From NCBI GenBank assembly GCA_032433765.1, contig JAVIAB010000159.1, positions 496,001 through 560,000 on the forward strand: a stretch of 64,000 nucleotides of DNA, in the 5' to 3' direction. A model generated the notes under the pieces. That model had not been told where the DNA came from and ran no database searches. It saw only the letters and a program-made list of their open reading frames with translations. Source of the DNA: Megaustenia siamemsis (taxonomy: Eukaryota > Mollusca > Gastropoda > Stylommatophora > Ariophantidae). Positions within the stretch are counted from its first letter, which is position 1; each line of letters starts with the position of its first letter. Positions 48,990-62,643 of this stretch are shown in pieces. The position numbers and the translations under genes were made by a program.

Positions 48990-50440
48990 TCTAAGAACAG
49001 CGCCCCAGGCCCAGATGGGTAAGATACGCGGATATCAACAACTTATCCGATGTCGACTTAGGTGAACTGGTAAGCATGTACAATGACAGTATCAGGACTG
49101 CAATAATCAATGAAGAATTGCTACACAGCTACTTGATACCGCTGCCAAAACCAAGCAAAGACCACAGAAAAATTCAGGGCTACCGCATCATAACCATGCA
49201 GAATACCATAGGCAAGCTTTTAGAAAAGGTAATTGCAAAGAAACTTTCTTGTTTTTTTGAAAACGCAAACTTGTTTCCATCAACGCTTGGAGGGTATCGT
49301 CCGTGTAGAGAGACTTGGTCAAATGCTGCCGTGTTTGCTCAGGATGTTTATGAAGGGTTTCAACGCGGTTTAGAGACATGTGCTGCTGCAATAGATCTGG
49401 AGGACGCTTACAACAAAGTACCCTTTAACTTCTTATTCAACCAGCTCATAAATTTAGGCGTCAGTCCCCGCATCCTAAATTGGCTAACAGCGGCACTTTT
49501 TCAGCGCAAAGTGGTTTTTCGATCTGGTAGTTGGACTTCTGATATAATTACGATGTATCCCGGGTTACCGCAAGGCTCACCGTTTATCTCCCGTACTTTT
49601 CAATGCATACACTGTGAAAATCACAAGAGATCGGTTGGAAGGGCCAGGTCGCATTCTTTCTTATGCCGATGACATTTTGGTTTATCGACAGGGAAAAGAT
49701 CGAATCAAAATAACTGCGGACCTACAATCAGAACTCAGGCGCATACAAAAGTGTGTGACGAGGCAGGTGCCAACGTGAACCCATCAAAAGCTGAAGTAAC
49801 TTGGTTCTCACTATATAACAACATCGTTAATATTGATACTCCATCTGTAGAAATGTTTTCAGACACTTTGCCAAGATCTATGACAATGAAATATTTAGGT
49901 ATTCATTTAGATCGAAGCCTTGCTTTCGTAAAGCACATTGATAACGTGATAGAGAAAGCAAAAGGGTCTTGCTGCTATGAAAGTAATGGCCGCTGCAGCA
50001 GTGAACAGCGGCACCTGCATACATTATACCAGGGATGGTTGTTTCTGTTCTAGAATACGCTTTGGCGATTCAAACTCTCAGCAAACTTCAGTTACAGAGA
50101 CTCGAAAAAATTCAGAACGAGGCTATGCGCATTATTCTTGGCTGCACTAGAGACACGTCATGCAGAGCGTTAAGATACCTACTTGACATTCCAACCATAG
50201 AAAGTAGAATCGAGTTGTGTAGAGCACGCGCTTTTCTGAACATTCTTGCTGATGAAAGACATCCTTTAAATTCTGTAGCGCTAGCACCAAAAGGTGATAG
50301 ACTCGAGCGAGGCCAGTCGTGGATGGGCAGGGCAGAGAAATCCATTCAAAAGGTATGCATGCTAAATGACTTGCAGCGTGGAGAAGAATGGCGGCATGGC
50401 CAAATGACATTTCTACAATTACTATCAAAGTCTGCATAAC
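48990..50440 (+). pseudogene. Reverse transcriptase domain of I/Jockey-like copy 2 (frameshifted)
   Basis: The frame is open from the RT N-terminal region through 49,600. It shows 'YLIPLPKPSKDH', 'GYRIITMQNTIGKLLEKV', the 'GGYRP' box and motif A, AIDLEDAYNKVP, near 49,387-49,422. Motif B near 49,560-49,590 begins GLPQGSP and then shifts frame at an extra T. Motif C reads YADDILVY near 49,662-49,685, with Tyr where copy 1 has Phe. Further one-base changes near 49,750, 49,966 and 50,003 break the thumb region (NPSKAEVTWFSLYNN, YLGIHLDRS, VLEYALAIQTL). It is less decayed than copy 1, so this insertion is probably younger. Confidence 0.88.
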
Positions 50441-50519
50441 ACTGAATAAAGAATGTAGAACGATGAATCCCAAGGTCGTAGAGGATAAGATTCAGGCCTT
50501 AATCAAAGAAAACGTAACG

Positions 50520-51180
50520 TCCGGCAATATTATTATCTACACAGATGGTTCGGTTTGTACGAAATAAACGATGTTCATGGGCATATACAGCGCAGGTGAA
50601 AGGGCAAATGGTGCATGAGGATAGTGGTGCTTTTTCGCAAACAACGAGCAGCATGACAGTGGAGGTTTTAGCAGTCACTAAGGCAATGACATGGCTCGAA
50701 ACACAGACATTCGCAGGTGCATGTTTTCTCAGTGACTCCATGAGTATGCTTAAGAAGGTTGAGGCTGGGTGGAGGCGAAGAGAGTGGTTGAAGTCCCTGC
50801 AGCTGTCAACTTTAAAAGAAATCGTCTTCATCTATGTACCTGGCCACTCTGGAGTGCAAGGAACGAACGAGCTGACAAGCTTGCTGAAAAGGCTAAAATT
50901 TCAGATGGCAACGCCATGGACAACGCGGACATTTTACACGCAATCCGCGAGGCGGGAAGAGTAGCAGACTTTCGAGACGACAAGGATTCAAACGCAATGG
51001 CGAGACTAACGCATAGTCGCGTAAGGCTTGGCACAGCTAAGAGCGAACATTTTTCAGGACGCCAGAGGTGTATGGTTAACCAACTGCGAACCGGCACGAT
51101 CAGCCGTCACACACTTGTGAATTTACTCGAAAGGAATCGGAGCACTTATGGGTATGCCCCTTGTGCAAGGAGGATGATCT
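50520..51180 (+). pseudogene. RNase H domain and C-terminus of I/Jockey-like copy 2 (frameshifted)
   Basis: The RNase H motifs are in order: YTDGSV at 50,538-50,555, SSMTVEVLAVTKA near 50,648-50,686, LSDSMSMLKKVEAG near 50,728-50,768, and YVPGHSGVQG near 50,834-50,863. A frame change just after the last motif leads into the C-terminal tail ERADKLAEKAK, with LGTAKSEHFSGRQR and a Cys near 51,161. The Cys-containing tail after RNase H is cut short by the ACTAATG repeats. The first RNase H motif is separated by a frameshift from the frame that carries the rest. Confidence 0.87.
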
Positions 51181-51202
51181 TTCGACTAATGACTAATGAC
51201 TA

Positions 51203-54200
51203 ATGTAATGTTTTCCTGATCTATTTACAATGCCCATGTAATATTTTCCTGATCTATTAACAATGCCATGTAATAATTTCCTGATCTATTAACAATGCCC
51301 ATGTAATAATTTCATGATCTATTAACAATGGACATGTAATATTTTCATGATCTATTAACAATGGCCATGTAATATTTTCGTGATCTATTAACAATGGCCA
51401 TGTAATGTTTTCATGATCTATTAACAATGGCCATGTAATGTTTTCATGATCTATTAACAATGGCCATGTAATATTTCCTGATCTATTAACAATGGCCATG
51501 TAATGTTTTCATGATCTAATAACAATTTCCATGTAATGTTTTCATGATCTATTAACAATGGCCATGTAATAATTTCATGATCTATTAACAATGGCCATGT
51601 AATAATTTCATGATCTATTAACAATGGCCATGTAATAATTTCATGATCTATTAACAATGGCCATGTAATAATTTCATGATCTATTAACAATGACCATGTA
51701 ATAATTTCATGATCTATTAACAATGGCCATGTAATAATTTCCTGATCTATTAACAATGGCCATGTAATATTTTCCTGATCTATTAACCATGCCCATGTAA
51801 TATTTTCCTGATCTATTAACAATGCCCATGTAATGTTTTCATGATCTATTAACAATGGCCATGTAATGTTTTCATGATCTATTAACAATGGCCAAGTAAT
51901 ATTTTCCTGATCTATTAACAATGGCCATGTAATGTTTTCCTGATCTATTAACAATGGCCATGTAATGTTTTCATGATCTATTAACAATGGCCATGTAATG
52001 TTTTCATGATCTATTAACAATGCCCATGTAATAATTTCCTGATCTTTTAACAATGGCCATATAATATTTTCCTGATCTATTAACAATGCCCTTGTAATAA
52101 TTTCATGATCTATTAACAATGGCCATGTAATAATTTTATGATCTATTAACAATGGCCATGTAATATTTTCATGATCTATTAACAATGCCCATGTAATGTT
52201 TTCATGATCTATTAACAATGGCCATGTAATGTTTTCATGATCTATTAACAATGACCATGTAATATTTTCATGATCTATTAACAATGGCCATGTAATAATT
52301 TCATGATCTATTAACAATGGCCATGTAATATTTTCATGATCTATTAACAATGGTCATGTAATATTTTCCTGATCTATTAACAATGGCCATGTAATATTTT
52401 CCTGATCTATTAACAATGGCCATGTAATGTTTTCATGATCTATTAACAATGGCCATGTAATAATTTCTTGATCTATTAACAATGGCCATGTAATATTTTC
52501 CTGATCTATTAACAATGGCCATGTAATAATTTCATGATCTATTAACAATGGCCATGTAATAATTTCAAGATCTATTAACAATGGCCATGTAATAATTTCC
52601 TGATCTATTAACAATGGCCATGTAATAATTTCATGATCTGTTAACAATGGCCATGTAATAATTTCATGATCTATTAAAAATGGCCATGTAATAATTTCAT
52701 GATCTATTAACAATGGCCATGTAATAATTTTATGATCTATTAACAATGACCATGTACTATTTTCCTGATCTATTAACAATGACCATGTCATAATTTCATG
52801 ATCTATTAACAATGGCCATGTAATTTTTCATGATCTATAAACAATGCCATGTAATAATTTCCTGATCTATTAACAATGCCCATGTAATATTTTCATGATC
52901 TATTAACAATTCCCATGTAATATTTCATGATCTATTAACAATGGCCATGTAATAATTTCATGATCTACTAACAATGCCCATGTAATATTTTCATGATCTA
53001 TTAACAATGCCATGTAATATTTTCCTGATCTATTAACAATGGCCATGTAATATTTTCATGATCTATTAACAATGGCCATGTAATGTTTTCCTGATCTATT
53101 AACAATGGCCATGTAATAATTTCATGATCTATTAACAATGGCCATGTAATAATTTCCTGATCTATTAACAATGGCCATGTAAAGTTTTCCTGATCTATTA
53201 ACATTGGCCATGTAATGTTTTCCTGATCTTTTAACAATGGCCATGTAATATTTTCATGATCTATTAACAATGGCCATGTAATAATTTCCTGATCTATTAA
53301 CAATGGCCATGTAATAATTTCATGATCTATTAACAATGGCCATGTAATGTTTTCCTGATCTATTAACATGGCCATGTAATGTTTTCCTGATCTATTACAA
53401 TGCCCATGTAATATTTTCTGATCTATTAACAATGCCCATGTAATAATTTCCTGATCTATTAACAATGCCCATGTAATAATTTCATGATCTATTAACAATG
53501 GACATGTAATATTTTCATGATCTATTAACAATGGCCATGTAATATTTTCATGATCTATTAACAATGGCCATGTAATGTTTTCATGATCTATTAACAATGG
53601 CCATGTAATGTTTTCATGATCTATTAACAATGGCCATGTAATATTTTCCTGATCTATTAACAATGGCCATGTAATGTTTTCATGATCTATTAACAATGGC
53701 CATGTAATGTTTTCATGATCTATTAACAATGGCCATGTAATAATTTCATGATCTATTAACAATGGCCATGTAATAATTTCATGATCTATTAACAATGGCC
53801 ATGTAATAATTTCATGATCTATTAACAATGGCCATGTAATAATTTCATGATCTATTAACAATGACCATGTAATAATTTCATGATCTATTAACAATGGCCA
53901 TGTAATAATTTCATGATCTATTAACAATGGCCATGTAATAATTTCATGATCTATTAACAATGGCCATGTAATGTTTTCCTGATCTATTACAATGCCCATG
54001 TAATATTTCCTGATCTATTAACAATGCCCATGTAATAATTTCATGATCTATTAACAATGGCCATGTAATATTTTCATGATCTATTAACAATGGCCATGTA
54101 ATGTTTTCATGATCTATTAACAATGGCCATGTAATGTTTTCATGATCTATTAACAATGGCCATGTAATATTTTCATGATCTATTAACAATGGCCATGTAA

Positions 54201-57200
54201 TAATTTCATGATCTATTAACAATGGCCATGTAATATTTTCATGATCTATTAACAATGGCCATGTAATATTTTCCTGATCTATTAACAATGGCCATGTAAT
54301 ATTTTCCTGATCTATTAACAATGGCCATGTAATGTTTTCATGATCTATTAACAATGGCCATGTAATAATTTCATGATCTATTAACAATGGCCATGTAATA
54401 TTTTCCTGATCTATTAACAATGGCCATGTAATAATTTCATGATCTATTAACAATGGCCATGTAATAATTTCATGATCTATTAACAATGGCCATGTAATAA
54501 TTTCCTGATCTATTAACAATGGCCATGTAATAATTTCATGATCTATTAACAATGGCCATGTAATAATTTCATGATCTATTAACAATGGCCATGTAATAAT
54601 TTCATGATCTATTAACAATGGCCATGTAATATTTTCATGATCTATTAACAATGACCATGTAATATTTTCCTGATCTATTAACAATGACCATGTAATAATT
54701 TCATGATCTATTAACAATGGCCATGTAATTTTTCATGATCTATTAACAATGCCCATGTAATAATTTCCTGATCTATTAACAATGCCCATGTAATATTTCA
54801 TGATCTATTAACAATTCCCATGTAATAATTTCATGATCTATTAACAATGGCCATGTAATAATTTCATGATCTATTAACAATGCCCATGTAATATTTTCAT
54901 GATCTATTAACAATGCCATGTAATATTTTCCTGATCTATTAACAATGGCCATGTAATATTTTCATGATCTATTAACAATGGCCATGTAATGTTTTCCTGA
55001 TCTATTAATAGTGGCCATGTAATAATTTCATGATCTATTAACAATGGCCATGTAATAATTTCCTGATCTATTAACAATGGCCATGTAAATTTTCCTGATC
55101 TATTAACAATGGCCATGTAATGTTTTCCTGATCTTTAACAATGGCCATGTAATATTTTCATGATCTATTAACAATGGCCATGTAATAATTTCCTGATCTA
55201 TTAACAATGGCCATGTAATAATTTCATGATCTATTAACAATGGCCATGTAATGTTTTCCTGATCTATTAACATTGGCCATGTAATGTTTTCCTGATCTAT
55301 TTAACAATGCCATGTAATATTTTCCTGATCTATTAACAATGCCCATGTAATAATTTCCTGATCTATTAACAATGGCCATGTAATAATTTCATGATCTATT
55401 AACAATGGCCATGTAATATTTTCATGATCTATTAACAATGGCCATGTAATATTTTCATGATCTATTAACAATGGCCATGTAATGTTTTCATGATCTATTA
55501 ACAATGGCCATGTAATGTTTTCATGATCTATTAACAATGGCCATGTAATATTTTCCTGATCTATTAACAATGGCCATGTAATATTTTCATGATCTATTAA
55601 CAATGGCCATGTAATAATTTCATGATCTATTAACAATGGCCATGTAATAATTTCATGATCTATTAACAATGGCCATGTAATAATTTCATGATCTATTAAC
55701 AATGGCCATGTAATAATTTCATGATCTATTAACAATGGCCATGTAATAATTTCATGATCTATTAACAATGGCCATGTAATAATTTCATGATCTATTAACA
55801 ATGGCCATGTAATAATTTCTGATCTATTAACAATGGCCATGTAATGTTTTCATGATCTATTAACAATGGCCATGTAATGTTTTCATGATCTATTAACAAT
55901 GGCCATGTAATATTTCCTGATCTATTAACAATGCCATGTAATAATTTCATGATCTATTAACAATGGCCATGTAATTTTTCATGATCTATTAACAATGCCC
56001 ATGTAATATTTTCATGATCTATTAACAATGACCATGTAATAATTTCATGATCTATTAACAATGGCCATGTAATATTTTCATGATCTATTAACAATGGCCA
56101 TGTAATAATTTCATGATCTGTTAACAATGGCCATGTAATGTTTTCCTGATCTATTTACAATGCCCATGTAATATTTCCTGATCTATTAACAATGCCCATG
56201 TAATAATTTCATGATCTATTAACAATGGCCATGTAATATTTTCATGATCTATTAACAATGCCCATGTAATATTTTCATGATCTATTAACAATGCCCATGT
56301 AATGTTTTCATGATCTATTAACAATGCCATGTAATATTTTCATGATCTATTAGCAATGCCATGTAATATCTTCATGATCTATTAACAATGGCCATGTAAT
56401 GTTTTCATGATCTATTAACAATGACCATGTAATATTTTCTTGATCTATTAACAATGGCCATGTAATAATTTCATGATCTACTAACAATGCCCATGTAATA
56501 ATTTCATGATCTATTAACAATGGCCGATGTAATATTTTCCTGATCTATTAACAATGGCCATGTAATATTTTCATGATCTATTAACAATGGCCATGTAATA
56601 ATTTCATGATCTATTAACAATGGCCATGTAATAATTTCCTGATCTATTAACAATGGCCATGTAAAATTTCCTGATCTATTAACAATGGCCATGTAATGTT
56701 TTCCTGATCTATTAACAATGCCCATGTAATATTTTCCTGATCTATTAACAATGGCCATGTAATATTTTCATGATCTATTAACAATGGCCATGTAATATTT
56801 TCATGATCTATTAACAATGGCCATGTAATATTTTCCTGATCTATTAACAATGGCCATGTAATAATTTCATGATCTATTAACAATGCCATGTAATGTTTTC
56901 ATGATCTATTAACATTCCCATGTAATGTTTTCATGATCTATTAACAATGCCCATGTAATATTTTCATGATCTATTAACAATGCCCATGTAATAATTTCAT
57001 GATCTATTAACAATGCCCATGTAATATTTTCATGATCTATTAACAATGCCATGTAATATTTTCATGATCTATTAACAATGGCCATGTAATATTTTCATGA
57101 TCTATTAACAATGGCCATGTAATGTTTTCATGATCTATTAACAATGGCCATGTAATATTTTCATGATCTATTAACAATGCCCATGTAATATTTTCATGAT

Positions 57201-60200
57201 CTATTAACAATGGCCATGTAATAATTTCATGATCTATTAACAATGGCCATGTAATAATTTCATGATCTATTAACAATGGCCATGTAATAATTTCATGATC
57301 TATTAACAATGCCCATGTAATATTTTCATGATCTATTAACAATGCCATGTAATGTTTTCATGATCTATTAACAATGGCCATGTAATGTTTTCATGATCTA
57401 TTAACAATGACCATGTAATAATTTCATGATCTATTAACAATGACCATGTAATGTTTTCATGATCTATTAACAATGGCCATGTAATGTTTTCATGATCTAT
57501 TAACAATGGCCATGTAATATTTTCATGATCTATTAACAATGGCCATGTAATAATTTCATGATCTATTAACAATGGCCATGTAATATTTTCATGATCTATT
57601 AACAATGGTCATGTAATATTTTCCTGATCTATTAACAATGGCCATGTAATATTTTCATGATCTATTAACAATGCCATGTAATGTTTTCATGATCTATTAA
57701 CAATGGCCATGTAATAATTTCATGATCTATTAACAATGGCCATGTAATATTTTCCTGATCTATTAACAATGGCCATGTAATAATTTCATGATCTATTAAC
57801 AATGGCCATGTAATAATTTCATGATCTATTAACAATGGCCATGTAATAATTTCCTGATCTATTAACAATGGCCATGTAATAATTTCATGATCTATTAACA
57901 ATGGCCATGTTAATTTCATGATCTATTAACAATGGCCATGTAATATTTTCATGATCTATTAACAATGGCCATGTAATATTTTCATGATCTATTAACAATG
58001 GCCATGTAATATTTTCTGATCTATTAACAATGCCCATGTAATATTTTCCTGATCTATTAACAATGCCCATGTAATATTTTCATGATCTATTAACAATGCC
58101 CATGTAATATTTTCATGATCTATTAACAATGCCCATGTAATATTTTCATGATCTATTAACAATGCCCATGTAATATTTTCATGATCTATTAACAATGCCC
58201 ATGTAATATTTTCATGATCTATTAACAATGCCCATGTAATGTTTTCCTGATCTATTAACAATGCCCATGTAATATTTTCCTGATCTATTAACAATGCCCA
58301 TGTAATGTATTCATGATCTATTAACAATGCCCATGTAATATTTTCATGATCTATTAACAATGGCCATGTAATATTTCATGATCTATTAACAATGCCCATG
58401 TAATATTTTCTGATCTATTAACAATGCCCATGTAATATTTTCCTGATCTATTAACAATGCCATGTAATGTTTTCATGATCTATTAACAATGGCCATGTAA
58501 TGTTTTCATGATCTATTAACAATGGCCATGTAATATTTTCCTGATCTATTAACAATGGCCATGTAATATTTTCATGATCTATTAACAATGGCCATGTAAT
58601 GTTTTCATGATCTATTAACAATGGCCATGTAATAATTTCCTGATCTATTAACAATGGCCATGTAATATTTTCTGATCTATTAACCATGCCCATGTAATAT
58701 TTTCCTGATCTATTAACAATGCCCATGTAATAATTTCATGATCTATTAACAATGGCCATGTAATAATTTTCATGATCTATTAACAATGGCCATGTAATAT
58801 TTTCATGATCTATTAACAATGCCCATGTAATGTTTTCATGATCTATTAACAATGGCCATGTAATGTTTTCATGATCTATTAACAATGCCATGTAATATTT
58901 TCATGATCTATTAACAATGGCCATGTAATGTTTTCATGATCTATTAACAATGGCCATGTAATATTTTCATGATCTATTAACAATGGCCATGTAATATTTT
59001 CATGATCTATTAACAATGGCCATGTAATAATTTATGATCTATTAACAATGGCCATGTAATAATTTCATGATCTATTAACAATGGCCATGTAATAATTTCA
59101 TGATCTATTAACAATGGCCATGTAATAATTTCATGATCTATTAACAATGGCCATGTAATAATTTCATGATCTATTAACAATGGCCATGTAATAATTTCAT
59201 GATCTATTAACAATGGCCATGTAATAATTTCATGATCTATTAACAATGGCCATGTAATAATTTCATGATCTATTAACAATGGCCATGTAATAATTTCATG
59301 ATCTATTAACAATGGCCATGTAATATTTTCATGATCTATTAACAATGGCCATGTAATATTTTCCTGATCTAATAACAATGGCCATGTAATGTTTTCATGA
59401 TCTATTAACAATGGCCATGTAATGTTTTCATGATCTATTAACAATGCCCATGTAATATTTTCATGATCTATTAACAATGCCCATGTAATATTTTCATGAT
59501 CTATTAACAATGCCCTTGTAATAATTTCATGATCTATTAACAATGGCCATGTAATATTTTATGATCTATTAACAATGGCCATGTAATATTTTCATGATCT
59601 ATTAACAATGCCCATGTAATGTTTTCATGATCTATTAACAATGGCCATGTAATGTTTTTATGATCTATTAACAATGGCCATGTAATATTTTCCAGATCTA
59701 TTAACAATTGCCATGTAATGTTTTCATGATCTATTAACAATGGCCATGTAATGTTTTCATGATCTATTAACAATGGCCATGTAATATTTCATGATCTATT
59801 AACAATGGCCATGTAATAATTTCATGATCTATTAACAATGGCCATGTAATAATTTCATGATCTATTAACAATGGCCATGTAATAATTTCATGATCTATTA
59901 ACAATGACCATGTAATAATTTCATGATCTATTAACAATGGCCATGTAATAATTTCATGATCTATTAACAATGGCCATGTAATAATTTCATGATCTATTAA
60001 CAATGGCCATGTAATAATTTCATGATCTATTAACAATGGCCATGTAATAATTTCATGATCTATTAACAATGACCATGTAATAATTTCCTGATCTATTAAC
60101 AATGGCCATGTAATAATTTCATGATCTATTAACAATGGCCATGTAATAATTTCATGATCTGTTAACAATGGCCATGTAATGTTTTCCTGATCTATTTACA

Positions 60201-62643
60201 ATGCCCATGTAATAATTTCCTGATCTATTAACAATGCCCATGTAATAATTTCATGATCTATTAACAATGGCCATGTAATATTTTCATGATCTATTAACAA
60301 TGCCCATGTAATATTTTCATGATCTATTAACAATGCCCATGTAATGTTTTCATGATCTATTAACAATAGCCATGTAATGTTTTCATGATCTATTAACAAT
60401 GGGCATGTAATATTTTCATGATCTATTAACAATGACCATGTAATGTCTTCATCATTTATTAACAATGGCCATGTAATGTTTTCATGATATATTAACAATG
60501 ACCATGTAATATTTTCTTGATCTATTAACAATGGCCATGTAATATTTTCCTGATCTATTAACAATGGCCATGTAATAATTTCCTGATCTATTAACAATGG
60601 CCATGTAATAATTTCATGATCTATTAACAATGGCCATGTTATAATTTCCTGATCTATTAACAATGGCCATGTAATAATTTCATGAGCTATTAACAATGGC
60701 CATGTAATAATTTCATGATCTATTAACAATGGCCATGTAATAATTTCAAGATCTATTAACAATGGCCATGTAATAATTTCCTGATCTATTAACAATGGCC
60801 ATGTAATGTTTTCATGATCTATTAACAATGCCCATGTAATATTTTCATGATCTATTAACAATGCCCATGTAATATTTTCCTGATCTTTTAACAATGGCCG
60901 TATAATATTTTCATGATCTATTAACAATTGCCATGTAATAATTTCATGATCTATTAACAATGCCCATGTAATATTTTCATGATCTATTAACAATGCCCAT
61001 GTAATATTTTCCTGATCTAATAACAAATGCCATGTAATATTTTCATGATCTATTAACAATGCCCATGTAATATTTTCATGATCTATTAACAATGGCCATG
61101 TAATATTTTCATGATCTATTAACAATGCCCATGTATTATTTTCATGATCTATTAACAATGCCCATGTAATATTTTCATGATCTATTAACAATGGCCCATG
61201 TAATATTTTCCTGATCTAATAACAATGGCCAGGTAATAATTTCATGATCTATTAACAATGGCCATGTATAATTTCCTGATCTATTAACAATGGCCATGTA
61301 ATAATTTCATGAGCTATTAACAATGGCCATGTAATAATTTCATGATCTATTAACAATGGCCATGTAATAATTTCAAGATCTATTAACAATGGCCATGTAA
61401 TAATTTCCTGATCTATTAACAATGGCCATGTAATGTTTTCATGATCTATTAACAATGCCCATGTAATATTTTCATGATCTATTAACAATGCCCATGTAAT
61501 ATTTCCTGATCTTTTAACAATGGCCGTATAATATTTTCATGATCTATTAACAATTGCCATGTAATAATTTCATGATCTATTAACAATGCCCATGTAATAT
61601 TTTCATGATCTATTAACAATGCCCATGTAATATTTTCCTGATCTAATAACAAATGCCATGTAATATTTTCATGATCTATTAACAATGCCCATGTAATATT
61701 TTCATGATCTATTAACAATGCCCATGTAATATTTTCATGATCTATTAACAATGCCCATGTATTATTTTCATGATCTATTAACAATGCCCATGTAATATTT
61801 TCATGATCTATTAACAATGCCCATGTAATATTTTCCTGATCTAATAACAAATGCCATATAATATTTTCATGATCTATTAACAATTCCCATGTAATGTTTT
61901 CATGATCTATTAACAATGCCCATGTAATATTTTCCTGATCTATTAACAATGCCCATGAAATATTTTCCTGATCTATTAACAATGCCCATGTAATAATTTC
62001 ATGATCTATTAACAATGGCCATGTAATAATTTCCTGATCTATTAACAATGGCCATGTAATATTTTCCTGATCTATTAACAATGCCCATGTAATGTTTTCA
62101 TGATCTATTAACAATGGCCATGTAATGTTTTCATGATCTATTAACAATGGCCATGTAATGTTTTCATGATCTATTAACAATGCCCATGTAATATTTTCCT
62201 GATCTTTTAACAATGGCCATATAATATTTTCCTGATCTATTAACAATGCCCTTGTAATAATTTCATGATCTATTAACAATGGTCATGTAATATTTTCCTG
62301 ATCTATTAACAATGGCCATGTAATATGTTCCTGATCTATTAACAATGGCCATGTAATGTTTTCATGATCTATTAACAATGGCCATGTAATAATTTCTTGA
62401 TCTATTAACAATGGCCATGTAATATTTTCCTGATCTATTAACAATGACCATGTAATAATTTCATGATCTATTAACAATGGCCATGTAATAATTTCAAGAC
62501 CTATTAACAATGGCCATGTAATAATTTCCTGATCTATTAACAATGGCCATGTAATAATTTCATGATCTGTTAACAATGGCCATGTAATAATTTCATGATC
62601 TATTAAAAATGGCCATGTAATAATTTCATGATCTATTAACAAT
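51203..62643 (+). repeat. Array C, right part: 33-bp tandem satellite
   Basis: About 345 further units of the same 33-bp repeat, same orientation and register as the left part. Units with AAT in the variable triplet (minus-strand HEIITWP) occur in longer homogeneous runs here, for example 59,040-59,330 and 59,790-60,160, so this part looks more locally homogenised. Blocks near 51,215, 53,350 and 55,270 repeat the block around 47,481-47,680. The array ends at GATCTATTAACAAT, where the second RTE begins. The minus-strand open frames (up to 332 codons) have the same explanation as in the left part. Confidence 0.97.

Larger units (their letters stand above)
48963..51202 (+). mobile_element. I/Jockey-like non-LTR retrotransposon, copy 2 (5'-truncated)
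   Basis: A 2.2-kb insertion inside array C, of the same family as 1-2,699. It starts just upstream of the RT core (APGPDG-like codons near 48,996-49,017) and ends with a tail of three ACTAATG repeats at about 51,183-51,205. The 12-bp array sequence ATGTAATGTTTT is present at both edges (48,951-48,962 and 51,203-51,214). Removing the element and one copy restores an array block that exists uninterrupted at 47,481-47,680. This is strong support for a target-site duplication made by target-primed insertion. ORF2 is broken by several single-base indels. Confidence 0.92.

Noticed and set aside
22838..62642. Dozens of minus-strand ORFs of 60-412 codons translating to LLIDQENITWP- or IVNRSGKYYMA-type repeats as protein genes
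   Set aside because: They are the direct result of a stop-free 33-bp period. Two frames are open at once, frames end at random one-base indels, and starts fall on any available Met or alternative codon. No flanking gene structure is visible.
12432..62643. CRISPR array
   Set aside because: The repeats are continuous, with no unique spacers between them; the variation is point changes within units. There are no cas-like genes and the DNA is eukaryotic.
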